Positions 28,479 to 40,127 of a DNA stretch of 64,000 nucleotides are shown one piece after another. The notes under the pieces are model-generated. The model made no database searches, had not been told where the DNA came from, and was given only the letters and a program-made list of their open reading frames with translations. The stretch lies in assembly GCA_019059635.1 (NCBI GenBank), contig JAGVRJ010000003.1, positions 2,852,001 to 2,916,000 on the forward strand. Direction: 5' to 3'. Within the stretch, counting starts at the first letter, position 1. Every line of letters starts with the position of its first letter. The position numbers were made by a program, and so were the translations under genes. Source of the stretch: Proales similis. Taxonomy: Eukaryota > Rotifera > Eurotatoria > Ploima > Proalidae.

Positions 28479-31400
28479 CTAAAAGCGGACGTCTTTATTA
28501 TGATTTAAATCGGAAACATCTGTCGATTCGGTGATTGATTTGTAAGAAACGCAGGTTGGCATCGACTTGTCGCTACAAAGAGATACAATGTCACTGCGCG
28601 CCGACTTGTGACCGGCGTACATTGAGAACAAATTGTGAATGGACGAAGTACGACTTGACGGCGAGGCAGGATTGACAAGTGACATGAACACTTGTTCGAG
28701 AGTGGTCTGAGACACGCAATAGGATTCGATGTTCAGCTCTTGCTTGTGCCTCTCGATCAGGGTGAAGATGTTGGAAAGGCGATTGGCACGGCCAGATCTG
28801 CTTGACGAATGGGCGCCTATTTTGAAATAAAGTGTGCCCGACTGCTCGCCTAATAGTCCAGTTAAACAAGTTCAAACGGGAATTGCGGCGATAAAGGAGC
28901 TGCTTACCCTCGATGGTCACATTGGGAACGTTTTCACAAATGAATTCGCAGACCTGCTCCACAGCCGCCTCGTCATCGTCCATCTGGTTCATTTTGATGA
29001 CGAGTCGATAGCCGTCGCCGTAGCGCGTTTTCAAAAACGGAATTGTTCCGAGCCGGCGGATTCGACCGTTTTGCATTATGGCCAACTTGTCGCACAGAGC
29101 TTCGCACTCGTCCATGCTTGAGAGCAAGAGTTGTTTGAGCGCATCGACTCGGTTGGATGCTCGACTCAATTTACCTGTGGCTGCTCAGCACAATGGTCAC
29201 ACCTTGCTCTCTGGCTGCTTTAATTATACTCCACAAGCGTTTGCGCGCTCCTTGCATTTGCGACGAAAATTTGAGAAGGTAGAAAGTTAGGCAAACCAAA
29301 GCGAGCACAGGCTAGAGGTCGCTTACCAGGATCCATTCCTTTGATAGTTCACAGAGATTCAATGACTCGATTAGCTTTGGCGAGGTGGCTAGCACAAGTT
29401 AAAACAAACCTTTTGACGGCTAATAGGCGGAGCACGAAGAGCAAAACGCAAAAGAGGTTAATTTGGTCAGTTCGGGCGCACATGAACCTAAAGAGTTCTG
29501 ACCTCGTCGAGGATGACTACGTCGGGACTTCCGATAAATGCGACCGCACAGCTCACTTTTCTCTTGTTTCCGCCGCTACATTCTCGGTTTTGACTTTTGT
29601 TGTCTCGGATGAACACAAACTGAATAGTTACCTCAGACTTTGAACAAACTTGTGCTCAAACTCATTCAGCTGGAAGAGCTCGAGCATGTTCTTTATCTTT
29701 GCGGGTATTTCGTCCGAGTCGATGCCTCTCAGCTCGGCAAAGAGCCGAATGACCTCATGCACGGTAAGATACTCGGGCAGGGCGTCGAACTGCGGACAGA
29801 AGCCGAGCCGCTTTCTCACTTGAATCCTTTCAGAGCGAACACTACGGCCGCTCACAAACACATTACCGGCCGTTGGCTCGATTTCGCCGATCATCATTTT
29901 GAATGTCGTTGTTTTTCCGGCTCCGTTCATTCCCTAGGAAGATTTGAGTTGTTGAACGAGAGGACGATTCGTCAAGTCAAACTGACCAGCAGTCCGAAGC
30001 AGGAGTGAGAGCGGACAGCGAACGAAAGATTATTCACCGCAGCGAACCAGCCGTCTGCTCGTTTGTAGACTTTTTGCAGCCGATCGAGAACAAGAGCCTC
30101 TTGGTCGAGCCGCAAGTGTCTCACTCGCTGTGCTTCTTCTTTTACTTCGGGCTCTTCGATTAGCCGCTCCTGGTTAGTGCACAAAAAGAATTAGAATCGA
30201 AACCAACTGACACGAAATGGGCACGGCTGTTGTTACCGAGTCGGGTCGGAATCGACGAGACCGAGGCCACAGCTCTTGCCAAATGGATTGGAAGAACTCG
30301 GCGCTGAGCGTTTCACTCTCTAACGCGATCAGGATCACAATCGATGCGAATAGTTGTAAAATTGAAATTATGAGGAATAGGCCAATGCCCGGCTCGTCGA
30401 ACGCCAGCAGCGACGTTTCCCGGTCGAAATTGTCTTCGGAGAAGAAGGGCCATGTTCGAATTGAAAGTTGACGATTTAAGGAGTTAAGGAGGCTTACAAT
30501 AAAGAATGCGACTGAGCGACTCGGCGCAAAAGTCGTTTGAGCGAATTTTAACATCAAAAAGTTGGCGTTTTATGTTGACGTTGGGGAATATGATAGCGAG
30601 CAGAATACGAAGTGAGTAGACGATCACAATTGGCGCCGAGTTGAACGTCAATGAAGTGTCGTTTATGTGCGAGAATATTTGCACGAACGAGAGGACAATG
30701 TCGACCAGGATCATGAGGCTGAAGAGCACAAGCAGTCCGACGAATGCAGAAACGTCCGAGTCGAACAGACGCGACCAAATGTAGGCGTAGATGGGCCAAG
30801 AGAGGCACGAGACGAGAACGATTAGGAAGAACTGAGGCAGAGACTGGTTGAACATGACCAGCTCGACATCGTAGTTCATCTGGCCTCTGATCGCGCGAAT
30901 CACGTAAACAGCGGCGACCAGAAGGCCAATATTGCCCAGACTGATCGCCAGCTCAAACACATAGTTCGACGTCCAGTAGCAGAGCGGATGCGTATTGGAA
31001 AAGAGCTGCAGCTTTTTGGAGCCGTTTATTCGCTCGCGAGTTACGTTCATCACAAGCAGGCTGATGATTACGCCGCAGGTGATCGCCACAATCGAGTTGA
31101 ACAGCGAGAGCGGCAGTATGTCAAAGCAGCTCAGATATTGCAAGTAAACGTCGCGCTCGTTCGTGAGCATTTCGTTGGTGCGAAAGGGCGCGTTGACAGT
31201 CGATATGCTTCGATTGATCGCGTTGTCGCTTGTGTAGCTGAGCAGCAAGTTGCTTATCTCGTTGACCAGCGCGCCAGGCGTATTGAAGGCCATTCGACTG
31301 AAGTAGCCGTCCACATGAAGGTCGTTTATGTCATTGGTCACTTCAGACACGAACCATTTTATGCCAAAGTAGAAATCTTTGAGCAGTAAACGAAGACTGC

Positions 31401-34400
31401 TCGCTTGCTCGTAGGCCACTGTCCGCTCCAGGGTGGCGTTCGACACATACGCGTTTATGCCCGGACGATTTGAGTAGGTGTAGAATCGCCTGAACAGATC
31501 GTAAGCGCGATTGTTCGAATCTGAGCTGCTCACGAAATAGGGCAGTTTCATGGGGCCGAACGCAGTCGGATTGAGCTCGAGCTGTTCTTTCTGAGAGTAG
31601 ACCACTGGCAGGTTGACTTGAAGCAGCAACGACTCGGGAATGATCAGCACGGCTGCGCTAATTAACGTCAGTGGCATCAGGACAATCGCCAGTGCCAATA
31701 TGTAGCGTCGCACGAGCATTATCGCCCGTTTCTTCAACAGGCTCTGCGTCTGCCTCAGCCAGAGACGAACACCATGCAGAGTGAGCGTCTTCTCAAATGC
31801 TTGACAAAATACAAAATTAAGCTGATTCGCTTCGCTTTGCAAAACGACCCGATGCAAACCTTCAAGGTTCTTGTAGGCCAGTCTGGGATCCAACGAGTTC
31901 TCTCCGCTCTCTGCTTCGTTCTGGTCAATTTGGCCGACCCTTTGAAATACAATGAATGCAAACTGATGCAGATCTTGGCTGACTGAGAGCAAATTTACTT
32001 GAGGAAAACGTCTTCGATTGTCGGCGAGCTTATGCTGTACGAATCGATGCCGAGCTCGGACTCGTTCTCCTCAAGAACATTGAGGAACGAAGGCAGGAGA
32101 TTGGAGCTCTGAAACGGCACTTGCACTATTACTTCGCTGCCGGCTCCGCTCAATTTCACTTCGAAGTTGGGCAAGTACTCGTGAGCCACCTGCTCGAATC
32201 GCTCTCGTTTGAACGAGCTTGTCCGAACAATTTTTAGACAGAACCCCTGGCCGAACAGGTTCTTGAGGTAGAACGGCGTGCCGTGGCACTTAACCTCACC
32301 GTGGTTCATAATCGCAATTCTGTCCGAGAGGGCGTCCGCTTCTGTCAGATCAAGGCCCATCAGCTTTAGTCAAAATTCAGAGAAATAGATAACAAACAGA
32401 GACCTTCCATGAAGTGGGTCGTCAGAATTATGGTGCGTCCGTCCTTATACTGCCTAATCAACTCCCAGAGTTTAACACGGTTGAATGGATCAAGGCCGGC
32501 CGACGGCTCGTCTTTGATTGTCAATTCTCTTCGATCAATGAGCATTTCAGATTTGACTGCAAGCTTACCCAGAATGATGATTTTCGATTGGCCGACCAGA
32601 GCAAGAGCGACCATCAGTCGTCTCTTCATTCCTCCCGAGAGCTCTTTGGCCTTTTTGGGCATGTGAGCGTTCAGGCCGACCAAATTGCCGATTCGAGCCA
32701 CTTCGCCCTTGAGCTTCTCGCGTGGAAATCCTTTTATCTAAAGCACCGACTCAACTGGCTGGCTCATTTTCCAAATGATTTTTCGCACTCACCAGGGCGA
32801 TCAGCATTAAATGCTCTCTGACGTTTAAATCTTCGAACAAAATGTCGACTTGTGGGCAAAATCCGATCATTGAACGAATCTGATTCATTTGTCTGACAAG
32901 ATCGTAGCCCATTATGGTCGCTGTGCCTCTAGTTGGCGGCAACAGGCCGCACAGCATAAAGGTAAGAGTCGTCTATCAGCAAACAATTCTCTGAGCTCGA
33001 GGTCACTTGAGTTTAACAATGAGCCTTACTTTGCCGGCGCCGTTGTGGCCCAACAGGCCAGTGATTTGATTTTCGTAGAAATTTATCGACACGTCGTTAA
33101 CTGCTACTTTTCGGCTGCGCAAACTGGTGAATACCTGACCACAGTCAAGTTGAAGTCCACTGCCTATGATCTAGAGCCGAGAGAGGCCGTTACCTTTTGA
33201 AGGTTTTTAACTTCAATTGTCCTTCCCTTGTGTCCCAGTTCACTTTCGAAATTGGCGCGTGGCTTTTCATCCGCATATCCGTAGATGTTCTTCTCCGGAA
33301 ACCAGTAGGACGGCTGCAGTAACATGAGAGCTAATCAGCGGCGAATAAAGCAAAACGAAAAGCAAGCGCCAACCAGAAGCGGAAAGTAGAAAGGCAGTGG
33401 CGATCCGTACTCGCCTGGCAGCACGTTTTCCAGATACCAGGTGAGCGGCAGATAAAACACCGACCAGGCCAGCATGCAGCAGATGAGTGAGCCGATGGTG
33501 AGTGGATCGTCGAACAAATTCTCAAATATGTTGCTGACGGTGAGCGGACGAGCGCTCCTCTCGTACTGGTAGATGACGTGAGAGCCGAACATGAGGCCGA
33601 AATTGGGCAAGCAACACATCAGATATCTGATCATGGACGACGGCAGCTCGTCGTAAAAGTTGATTATTGTCAACGCCCAAAGAATGACAATCGAAATGTT
33701 GGCATTGAACGCTTTTCCGACAAATGTTTAAAACGCAATGCTCAGGAGGCGGTCGGCAGTGGAATGGTTTACTTTTGGAGAAAAACTGAGCGTAGAGCAG
33801 CACGAACGTGGACACTTGAATCGAATAAGCCAAGAGGAAGGTGAACACAACGAGGAAATGTGTGTATTCAAATATGACTTTGTCACGCAAGTCGAGCTGT
33901 TGATTCGAAGCGATCGGTTTGAGCCAGATTTTAGACACGGCCGTGACGAATACAGAAATGATGGAGAATATGATCACACTCCTGACCCACCAGGTGATCC
34001 AAATGGCGTACCATTTGATTCCGATCAGCTTCAGATACTCCTTGATGAGGTTGATGATGATTCGAGCGATCAAAGAGCCAAAACAGCCCAGCCAGAGTGG
34101 AGAACTCACTTTCATCTTGGACGCCTTCTCGCTCACAATACTGCCCGTGGTCACTAGGATGGTGAATATGAACGCAATCGCGGTCATCATTGAAAAGAAA
34201 AATGAAAATGTTGAGCTCATGTCGTCTTGAACAAACTCGGGACAAGGAAAGGGAGCAATGCTAAGCTTTTCAGATTTCAACTCGTTAGAAGAGTGGGAAG
34301 CAATTATTGACAAAAAAAAACAGAAAGCATACCAAATTTCGATTCTGAATCACTCTGCCGGTCAACGAGGCGATCAGCTGAAGGTCCATCGCAAACTTGA

Positions 34401-35189
34401 ATGTGTTAAATTCATAATACAATCGCATAAAAGTGGGATCTTGATTCAAAAAGTTGTTAGAATAACACAGAATAGGCCGATTGAGGCTAGACAGGACAGA
34501 CCGTAGCAAAAGTCCTCGGGTGCGCGCTGGTACAAATACTGACTCGGCTTGGGAAATAGGGCGTCCAGTTTGTATTTAAAGAATCCGATTCTGTTATTTA
34601 AAGAGAAATGAGCGGCCGAGAAAGAGGAAGAGAGCGTCAGGGCTTACTCGGGCGAGAAAATTGTGTAAGCGACTTGGTCGGGAAGAGTTTGCTCGTATTC
34701 ACGCGGAAACGAATAAAAGAGCATCAGCTTTTCCAGGCTGATCGGGTCCAAATTTGCTGCTGTGGGCTCATCAGAGCCGATAACTATCAAAGAAGAGCGA
34801 TTGACAAGGTGGGCAAGGTTCGCTTTTCTCGCTAAGCGCTTACTTATGGGCGAGAAATTGGGGTTGTAAGCTGACAAGAGCTTCATTGCCTGTTCGGTCA
34901 GATTGCGAATTAGCTGATTGTTCGGGTAGAAAAGGACAAGATTTCTAGTGCGATTGGAGAGCTGCAGGGCATAGAACAAGACATTCTGCGGCGTAGGTGT
35001 CTGACTTTCGGTGAAGTTGATGCGTTCGATAAAGTTTCTGATCAGAATCAGAATCGAGACGAAAAAGAACGGACAAATGAACTCGACAAGCGTGGAAAGA
35101 ATTCTGTGCCGCATGAGGAGCAAATTTTTCCAGGCCAGAATGGCAATTTGCCTTGGCAAACTGGACACCCGCTCGCCGGACGCCTCCAT
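28479..35189 (-). CDS. ABCA-subfamily full ABC transporter (lipid exporter type)
   Basis: One gene of many short-intron exons. It starts [20 protein letters not shown] at 35189, with the first membrane helix ([17 protein letters not shown]) and a large exocytoplasmic loop; further helices lie at 34313-33335. NBD1 (about 33060-31995) has Walker [11 protein letters not shown], signature LSGGMKRR, Walker B/D-loop DEPSAGLDP and [15 protein letters not shown]2 (31992-30484) includes [14 protein letters not shown], typical of ABCA. NBD2 (30184-28800) has [19 protein letters not shown], signature CSGGNKRK and DEPSKGMDP. It ends with [12 protein letters not shown] and a 65-residue tail. ABCA proteins flip or export phospholipids and sterols at the plasma membrane or in lysosome-related organelles. 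Both ATP sites look functional. The member (A1/A3/A4-like) cannot be settled by eye. Confidence 0.92.
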
Positions 35190-36540
35190 CGCTCATGTGC
35201 GTGTCTGGGTGTTCTTTTTTGGACGTTTTTCTCGGCTCTTTGTTCTCTTCTGGCTATGGCTTGCTGCTGGCTTGGACGGCTGACTAGTTGCCTGGTGGAC
35301 GGGCGCGTGATTCGCTTAATACAGCACTTTGGACTCAATTGCTTGTGGCAGGCGAGCAAAAAAATTGAAACACTTCGTCCAATGCTAATATGCCTAATTA
35401 ATGGACGCGACTTGTTTCAACCCCTAAATAAGAGTATAAATATTTAATCATGGAATTAGCGGTTAAATTTAATTTGCGATTGAATGAGATGAAGAGTAGG
35501 AGGGAATGGACAGAGAGGCAGGGAGAGAGAGAGAGAGAAGGAGGTGAAGCAAGAAGCCTGGCGATGCGATTGATTGCATTACAAGAGCGCACAATGCCGG
35601 TGACAGGTGCACGTCAATCCGACTGGACTGTTCAAATCCTAGCGAGCGGCAATCTTGATTTTCCTAGCAACACTCTCGCCTAATCTGAACCATGCGTCAA
35701 CAACGGCTTAGCCCAAAGAAGATGGGCCTGAGTCGAACATCTTGATCATCGCTCGAACGCCGCCATTCTTCTACGTACTCCTCTTTATCATCGTCATCAT
35801 CGTCACGGCCCTCCTCTTTTCTCTGCTCAGAGATTGGGCAAACATGATCCGAATTGGGTCGCGGCGCACGCGTGCACGCTCATGCAAGGCCAGCTTAAGT
35901 CGACGAGCGAAATATGATCACCGAGTTAATTGAATTCGATGTAGAGCAATCGTCAATTGCACCATCATTCAGCTGGTGCGTGCCCGGTTGAACTCTTCTT
36001 TTCAAATTTGCCGTCACCAGTCATGAATTAAATGAGACGAGAAGAAACTTTCAATTTGGCCAATCGATTTGAATGCTGCATGAGTCAAACGGCTTCATCA
36101 GGTCGCTTGCACAATGAGCCGAGTAAATAGGCGCTTTTCATTTCAAACAGGCTCAATCAATTTAAGATCTGAATCATCTCGCTCTGAGTCTAGCCAGACA
36201 ATGCCTTTTGATTCAACTCGCAATTAGATCCAGCTCGCAGTAGTCAATAAAAATAAAACTTTATTACGCATAAATAAGATGATGATGACCAAAATTAGCT
36301 AAAGCGAGCTCTGCGACAAAAATAGAAAGTAAAAGAGATAAAAATCGCAAGTGTAAATATTATCAAGCGACAAGCGATCATGCGCTATTCGTCGATCCAT
36401 CGAAAAAAGCGGCTCTAAGGACAGAGAGGGGACGCACTCACGCACCAACTCTTCCGTTGAGAGGCGTTCGACGCCTTTTAAATTAAAATCTTGATCTGTT
36501 TGATGAGTGAAATTTTGCAGAAGAATGACGTTAGATGCAA
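35190..36540. other. Spacer between ABCA start and CLIC 3' end
   Basis: About 1.35 kb. It contains a (GA)n-rich tract at 35516-35545. The minus strand carries AATAAA motifs at about 36244-36275 that fit the CLIC polyadenylation site. The open frames are short and look random. Confidence 0.4.
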
Positions 36541-37508
36541 TCAAATGCATTCGGCCGGCACAGTGATCGTTGTGCTGGCCCGCTGCAAGGTCGGATTCTT
36601 TCCGAGCGGTTTTATTTGAACCTTGCTGTCGTAGTGCAGGATTATGTCTTGATCGTACGGGCACGACTCTTTGAACGCCTTCGTTTCATAACAGTTGCCA
36701 ATATAAGTCCACAAGGACTTGAGCTCGGCCGGAATGTCAAAGTTCCGATACGCCTTTTAAACGAAAAGATTAGAACTCGCGCGCGATCTCGAGCGATTTC
36801 AAAGACACTTCAGCCCATACCTTGGCTGCTATGCGAATATGCTGAAGCTTGGGCATTATGTCGCAGTCAATCAGAGTCATCTGGTCGCCGGAGAGGAATC
36901 GGGTGCCTCTCTCCTCTAAGAACTGGTCGATTCTGGCCAGCTCGTGCAAAAGCTGTTTTTGTTTCACTGCCAACGTTTCTTCTGTTGCTCTCAGAAATGC
37001 GTTAAATTTCTTGATGTGGAAATTTTGATGCGAAATGCTTCGATTAGAGCCAAGATCGAGTTGAGAGCTCATTAGAGAGCGGCGCTTACGATATAGACAT
37101 CACTGCAGACGAGCTCGGCCTCCTTGTCCGAAGTAAGATCCAGATGAGTAAAGCGACTGCAGATGTATTGCTCGATTCGCAGGTTGTCGGTCAGAACGAC
37201 ATTCTCTTGCACGAGCACCACAACTGGCGGCGGTGCATGATACTCCTTGAACTCTGGCTCTGGGTTCTTCATGTTTACGGGGAAAACGGTGAGAGCGAGC
37301 TCTTTGGCTTCTGACTTGAGAAACAGAACCATGAACCATCGCTGGCAAATGGGACATGAGCTCTTGTGGCTGTTGTCCATTATGGATCGCTTGTGAAACG
37401 AAGGCACAATTAGACGAATGCCTTGAAATTGATTATATGAAAGCGAAAAGGAAGGTAGAATACCTTGACGAACAGCTGAACATGCGGGATCGGCGTGTCG
37501 TCACTCAT
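36541..37508 (-). CDS. Chloride intracellular channel (CLIC) / GST-fold redox protein
   Basis: Four exons: 37464-37508, 37090-37389, 36821-37009 and 36541-36753. They give 248 aa with every phase zero. It starts MSDDTPIPHVQLFVK, the family strand I-x-LFVK. The redox motif is CPIC (residues 27-30) followed by QRWFMVLFLK, the putative membrane-inserting segment of CLICs. The GST-C-like domain has TRFLSGDQMTLIDCDIMPKL and IRIAAK, and the foot segment has YRNFDIPAELKSLW. CLICs switch between a soluble glutathione-transferase-like form and membrane-associated forms; in worms and flies they act in tubulogenesis and membrane trafficking. The C-terminus extends about 20 residues past the usual end. 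An AATAAA lies about 270 nt downstream on the minus strand. The first coding exon has only 15 codons. Confidence 0.9.
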
Positions 37509-37627
37509 GCCTGTAATCTAAACGAACGGAACTGGTTGAAAATTGAGAAGCAAATTCGACCGGCCGGGATTATTAGATGAAGAGAGTATGGCGACTTTGA
37601 AATCGAGCAGCTCTCGCAATTAGACCC

Positions 37628-38143
37628 ATGGCTAATGAGCTCTCGCTCATGTTTGATGATCGACTGTCCTCTATCTTCGGAGCCGTTTAGAGACGGATTA
37701 GATAAAGTTTGTTGACGCGAGTGTAAAAAGAGCGCCGACGATCAACGGTGAAGACGGCCAAGATGGTAAGGGTCAAACAACTAAAACGCCGACGACGCCA
37801 CCACCGCCACCAACGACGACGACGACTACGACGACGACGACTACGACGACGAACAAAACGACAATGAGCAAAACACAAACGATCGACGGGCAAGAATGCG
37901 AAGTCGACGACGGCAAGCCGCAACCTAGTCAATAAATCAAAGTCAAATTAGAAAGCTAAACGCCTTAAAAGGTCTCTATTTTGGACCCGACTCGTCAATA
38001 CGGTCATAGACAACGTCGACGATGACGGCGGCGGCGGCGGCGGTGATGACTTTCGCATATTCAGCTCGCACGACCTACTTACGCTCTGCTCCGATGTCTT
38101 AGCGCTGGATTATTGCCGCGATTCATGCAAAACGGGAACATAA
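37628..38143 (+). CDS. Possible small three-exon gene of unknown function
   Basis: Exons 37628-37684, 37733-37765 and 37952-38143 would code 93 aa, from MANELSLMFDDRLSSIFGA to a stop after CRDSCKTGT. The middle donor is a strong GTAAGG, and the last exon is open for 64 codons with no unusual residues apart from a Gly6 run. The first donor (GTTTAG) is weak and no homologue is recognised. It could equally be upstream sequence of CLIC on the other strand. Confidence 0.15.
37788..37852. repeat. (ACG)n trinucleotide tract
   Basis: Imperfect ACG/ACT triplets between CLIC and the next gene. They create Thr-rich, Asp-rich or Arg-rich readings on both strands, so long open frames here carry little weight. 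Confidence 0.8.
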
Positions 38144-38594
38144 TTCAACTCCGGCGACAATCTTCTTTGTCCTCTCTCTCTCCGCTCTGCTCGCTCACAC
38201 AGCGCTGTGGAGATTTCACTTTTTTCATCCAGTCCCGTTCTGTTTGGCTCTCTCGTTCATTCGCTACGAGCCAGCAAAGCATCTCGCTATCACTCAACTT
38301 GGACTGATTGTTTACTTTTTAGGTTTTATGTTTGTTTATGAGGCTCAAATGACAAATTTCGCTCCAAGAGGTTAAAACTAGTTGATTTAAAGTCGAGGGT
38401 ACTGATGGCCTCGTAGATGGTTAATTTCAATTCTGAACCAATTAATTCAAATGGGCGTTCTCTTGCCCCTTGAGCTTCAACCGCAATTATGCAATCAAGC
38501 CACAATTCGGTCGGTATGGAAACGTGGGAGTTATCTGAGTGTTTGAGCTATTCAGCAAGCAGCGAGTTTACTCAATTGTGCTTTCAACGCCGCC
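38144..38594. other. Upstream region of the alternative-last-exon gene
   Basis: It contains CT-rich sequence (38160-38200) and no recognisable promoter motif. No gene is supported. Confidence 0.3.
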
Positions 38595-39826
38595 ATGAGT
38601 GCACAAGTAAAGCTCGACCGCAAAGATGTATCCGCTGCCTGGCTGAGCAAGTTCTATGGCCCAAACGAGACCGGTATGCGCTCGAAGCCAATTGGAGCCG
38701 AGCAGTACAGAAGCGCGATAGGCACCGAAATCAGGCAAATAAACAACGGCCAGCAGATGATAGAAACCCGAGCCTATCCGGGCCAGAATGTAATTCATGT
38801 GCCAGGACTTCATCATCGGCCATACCGGCAAATGCTAAGCGACGTGCCGAGTAACATCAGAGCAAAATTTGGCAGCAAAGACACGGACAGATTGCTGGCC
38901 GATCAGCTCAGGGTGCACGACACATTGAGCAGCATTCAGAATGTTGACCGCGCCAAGTGGATATCTGAGCCAGAGCCGACTGCTGAGGAAAAGCCGACGA
39001 GGCGAAGGGCGGCCAACTATTTAGACCTGAGCAACCATTTACGCCATTCAGTGTGCCATGGATACCCTATGGACGTCAACACAAGCAGCAGTCGACTTTC
39101 GTACACAGCCGAGGTGAGCAAACGGCATTTTGAGGAGCGCGCCGAAGATGACGCTCAGCACAGGCGACGAAAGGACTGGTTCGGTAAGTGACAGTTGATC
39201 GATCACCATTTGCTACGTCTGCGTTCTAACTCTGTGTGTGGGATCGATCGTTGATTGTGAATAGGGCGTTGGAGTGAGCTGAACATGGTTCGTGAGAAGA
39301 TCTACCGAGAGCTGGTGAATGCAAACGCTGAACGACAAAAGGAGAAGCCGACCACAGGCGCTGCCTGAACGCTTCGATCGATCCCATCAATCTCGATTAA
39401 TCTCCACTCGTTTTTATCTCCTTTCTCATGCAACACTCTCAAACGCACACATAAATACAGAATAAACGAACTTGAACTAAACGAAATTCTCATTTCCAAG
39501 CAAAGTGGCGCGAATTGATGGCTGTCGACGAGCGAAATAGACGCGAGTTCGATTCGTATTACGATGCCAAAATGAAGCTGCTGAGAGAATTGAGCAACAC
39601 AGTCAAGAAGGAAGCGCCAGTCATTCGGATGCCAGCTCCGAAGCCCGACAAGTCGAAGCCGAAGCCCGAACCCAAGACGAGAGCAAAGGAGAAGGTGAGC
39701 AAAGCCAAGTCTGGCGATCAGCTGCCCGAGTTCAAGTTCGAAGAGCCGCCCGACGAAATTTTCAACGAACTGAAGAAACCGAGTCGGGACGATGAATTCT
39801 GGAATCTTTACAACAGTGCCTTGTGA
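38595..39826 (+). CDS. Unrecognised basic protein with two alternative last exons
   Basis: A common exon at 38595-39183 (starting MSAQVKLDRKDVSAAWLSKF) ends in phase 1 at a GTAAGT donor. It can join exon A (39265-39368, total 230 aa, then AATAAA at 39461) or exon B (39501-39826, total 304 aa, then AATAAA at 39844). Both joins keep the frame, and the two exons begin with related sequence (GRWSELNMVREKIYRELV and AKWRELMAVDERNRREFD), suggesting an exon duplication. The protein has no signal peptide or membrane segment, is Arg/Lys/Glu-rich, and becomes Lys/Pro-rich in the B tail (PKPDKSKPKPEPKTRAKEK). I do not recognise the family; the style resembles cytoskeletal or axonemal accessory proteins, which is only an impression. 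Confidence 0.6.
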
Positions 39827-40127
39827 TCATGTCAATTAGTCAGAATAAATTTAGATAATCGCTTCTCACGTTCAAATTATGTGGCCTTTAGATGGAAAAC
39901 TTAAGAAATGTTCGAGGCCAATCATTGTGGGCTTAGGTGCTCAGTGCGGTAATCTCACATGATGCAATCTTGCTGTCTAGGGTCTAGAGCTGTCGAGTCT
40001 GAGCAGATTGCTCTACACTTGTTTCGAAGCACACTCGCACTCATACATGTGCAAACATTTGCACACGTACATTCACTATATATAAAGCAGACTGACGAAT
40101 TTTAGAAAAGATAGAAATTTTCGAAAT
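39827..40127. other. Spacer before the SDR gene
   Basis: It holds the end of the previous gene (AATAAA at 39844) and the TATA-box promoter of the SDR gene at 40077. Nothing else is seen. Confidence 0.4.
40077..40087 (+). promoter_or_regulatory. TATA box of the SDR gene
   Basis: TATATATAAAG lies about 50 nt before the ATG at 40128, in an otherwise unremarkable spacer. Confidence 0.55.

Noticed and set aside
37687-37932. Arg-rich minus-strand frame over the ACG tract
   Set aside because: It is produced by the trinucleotide repeat, which is open on both strands; no conserved features.
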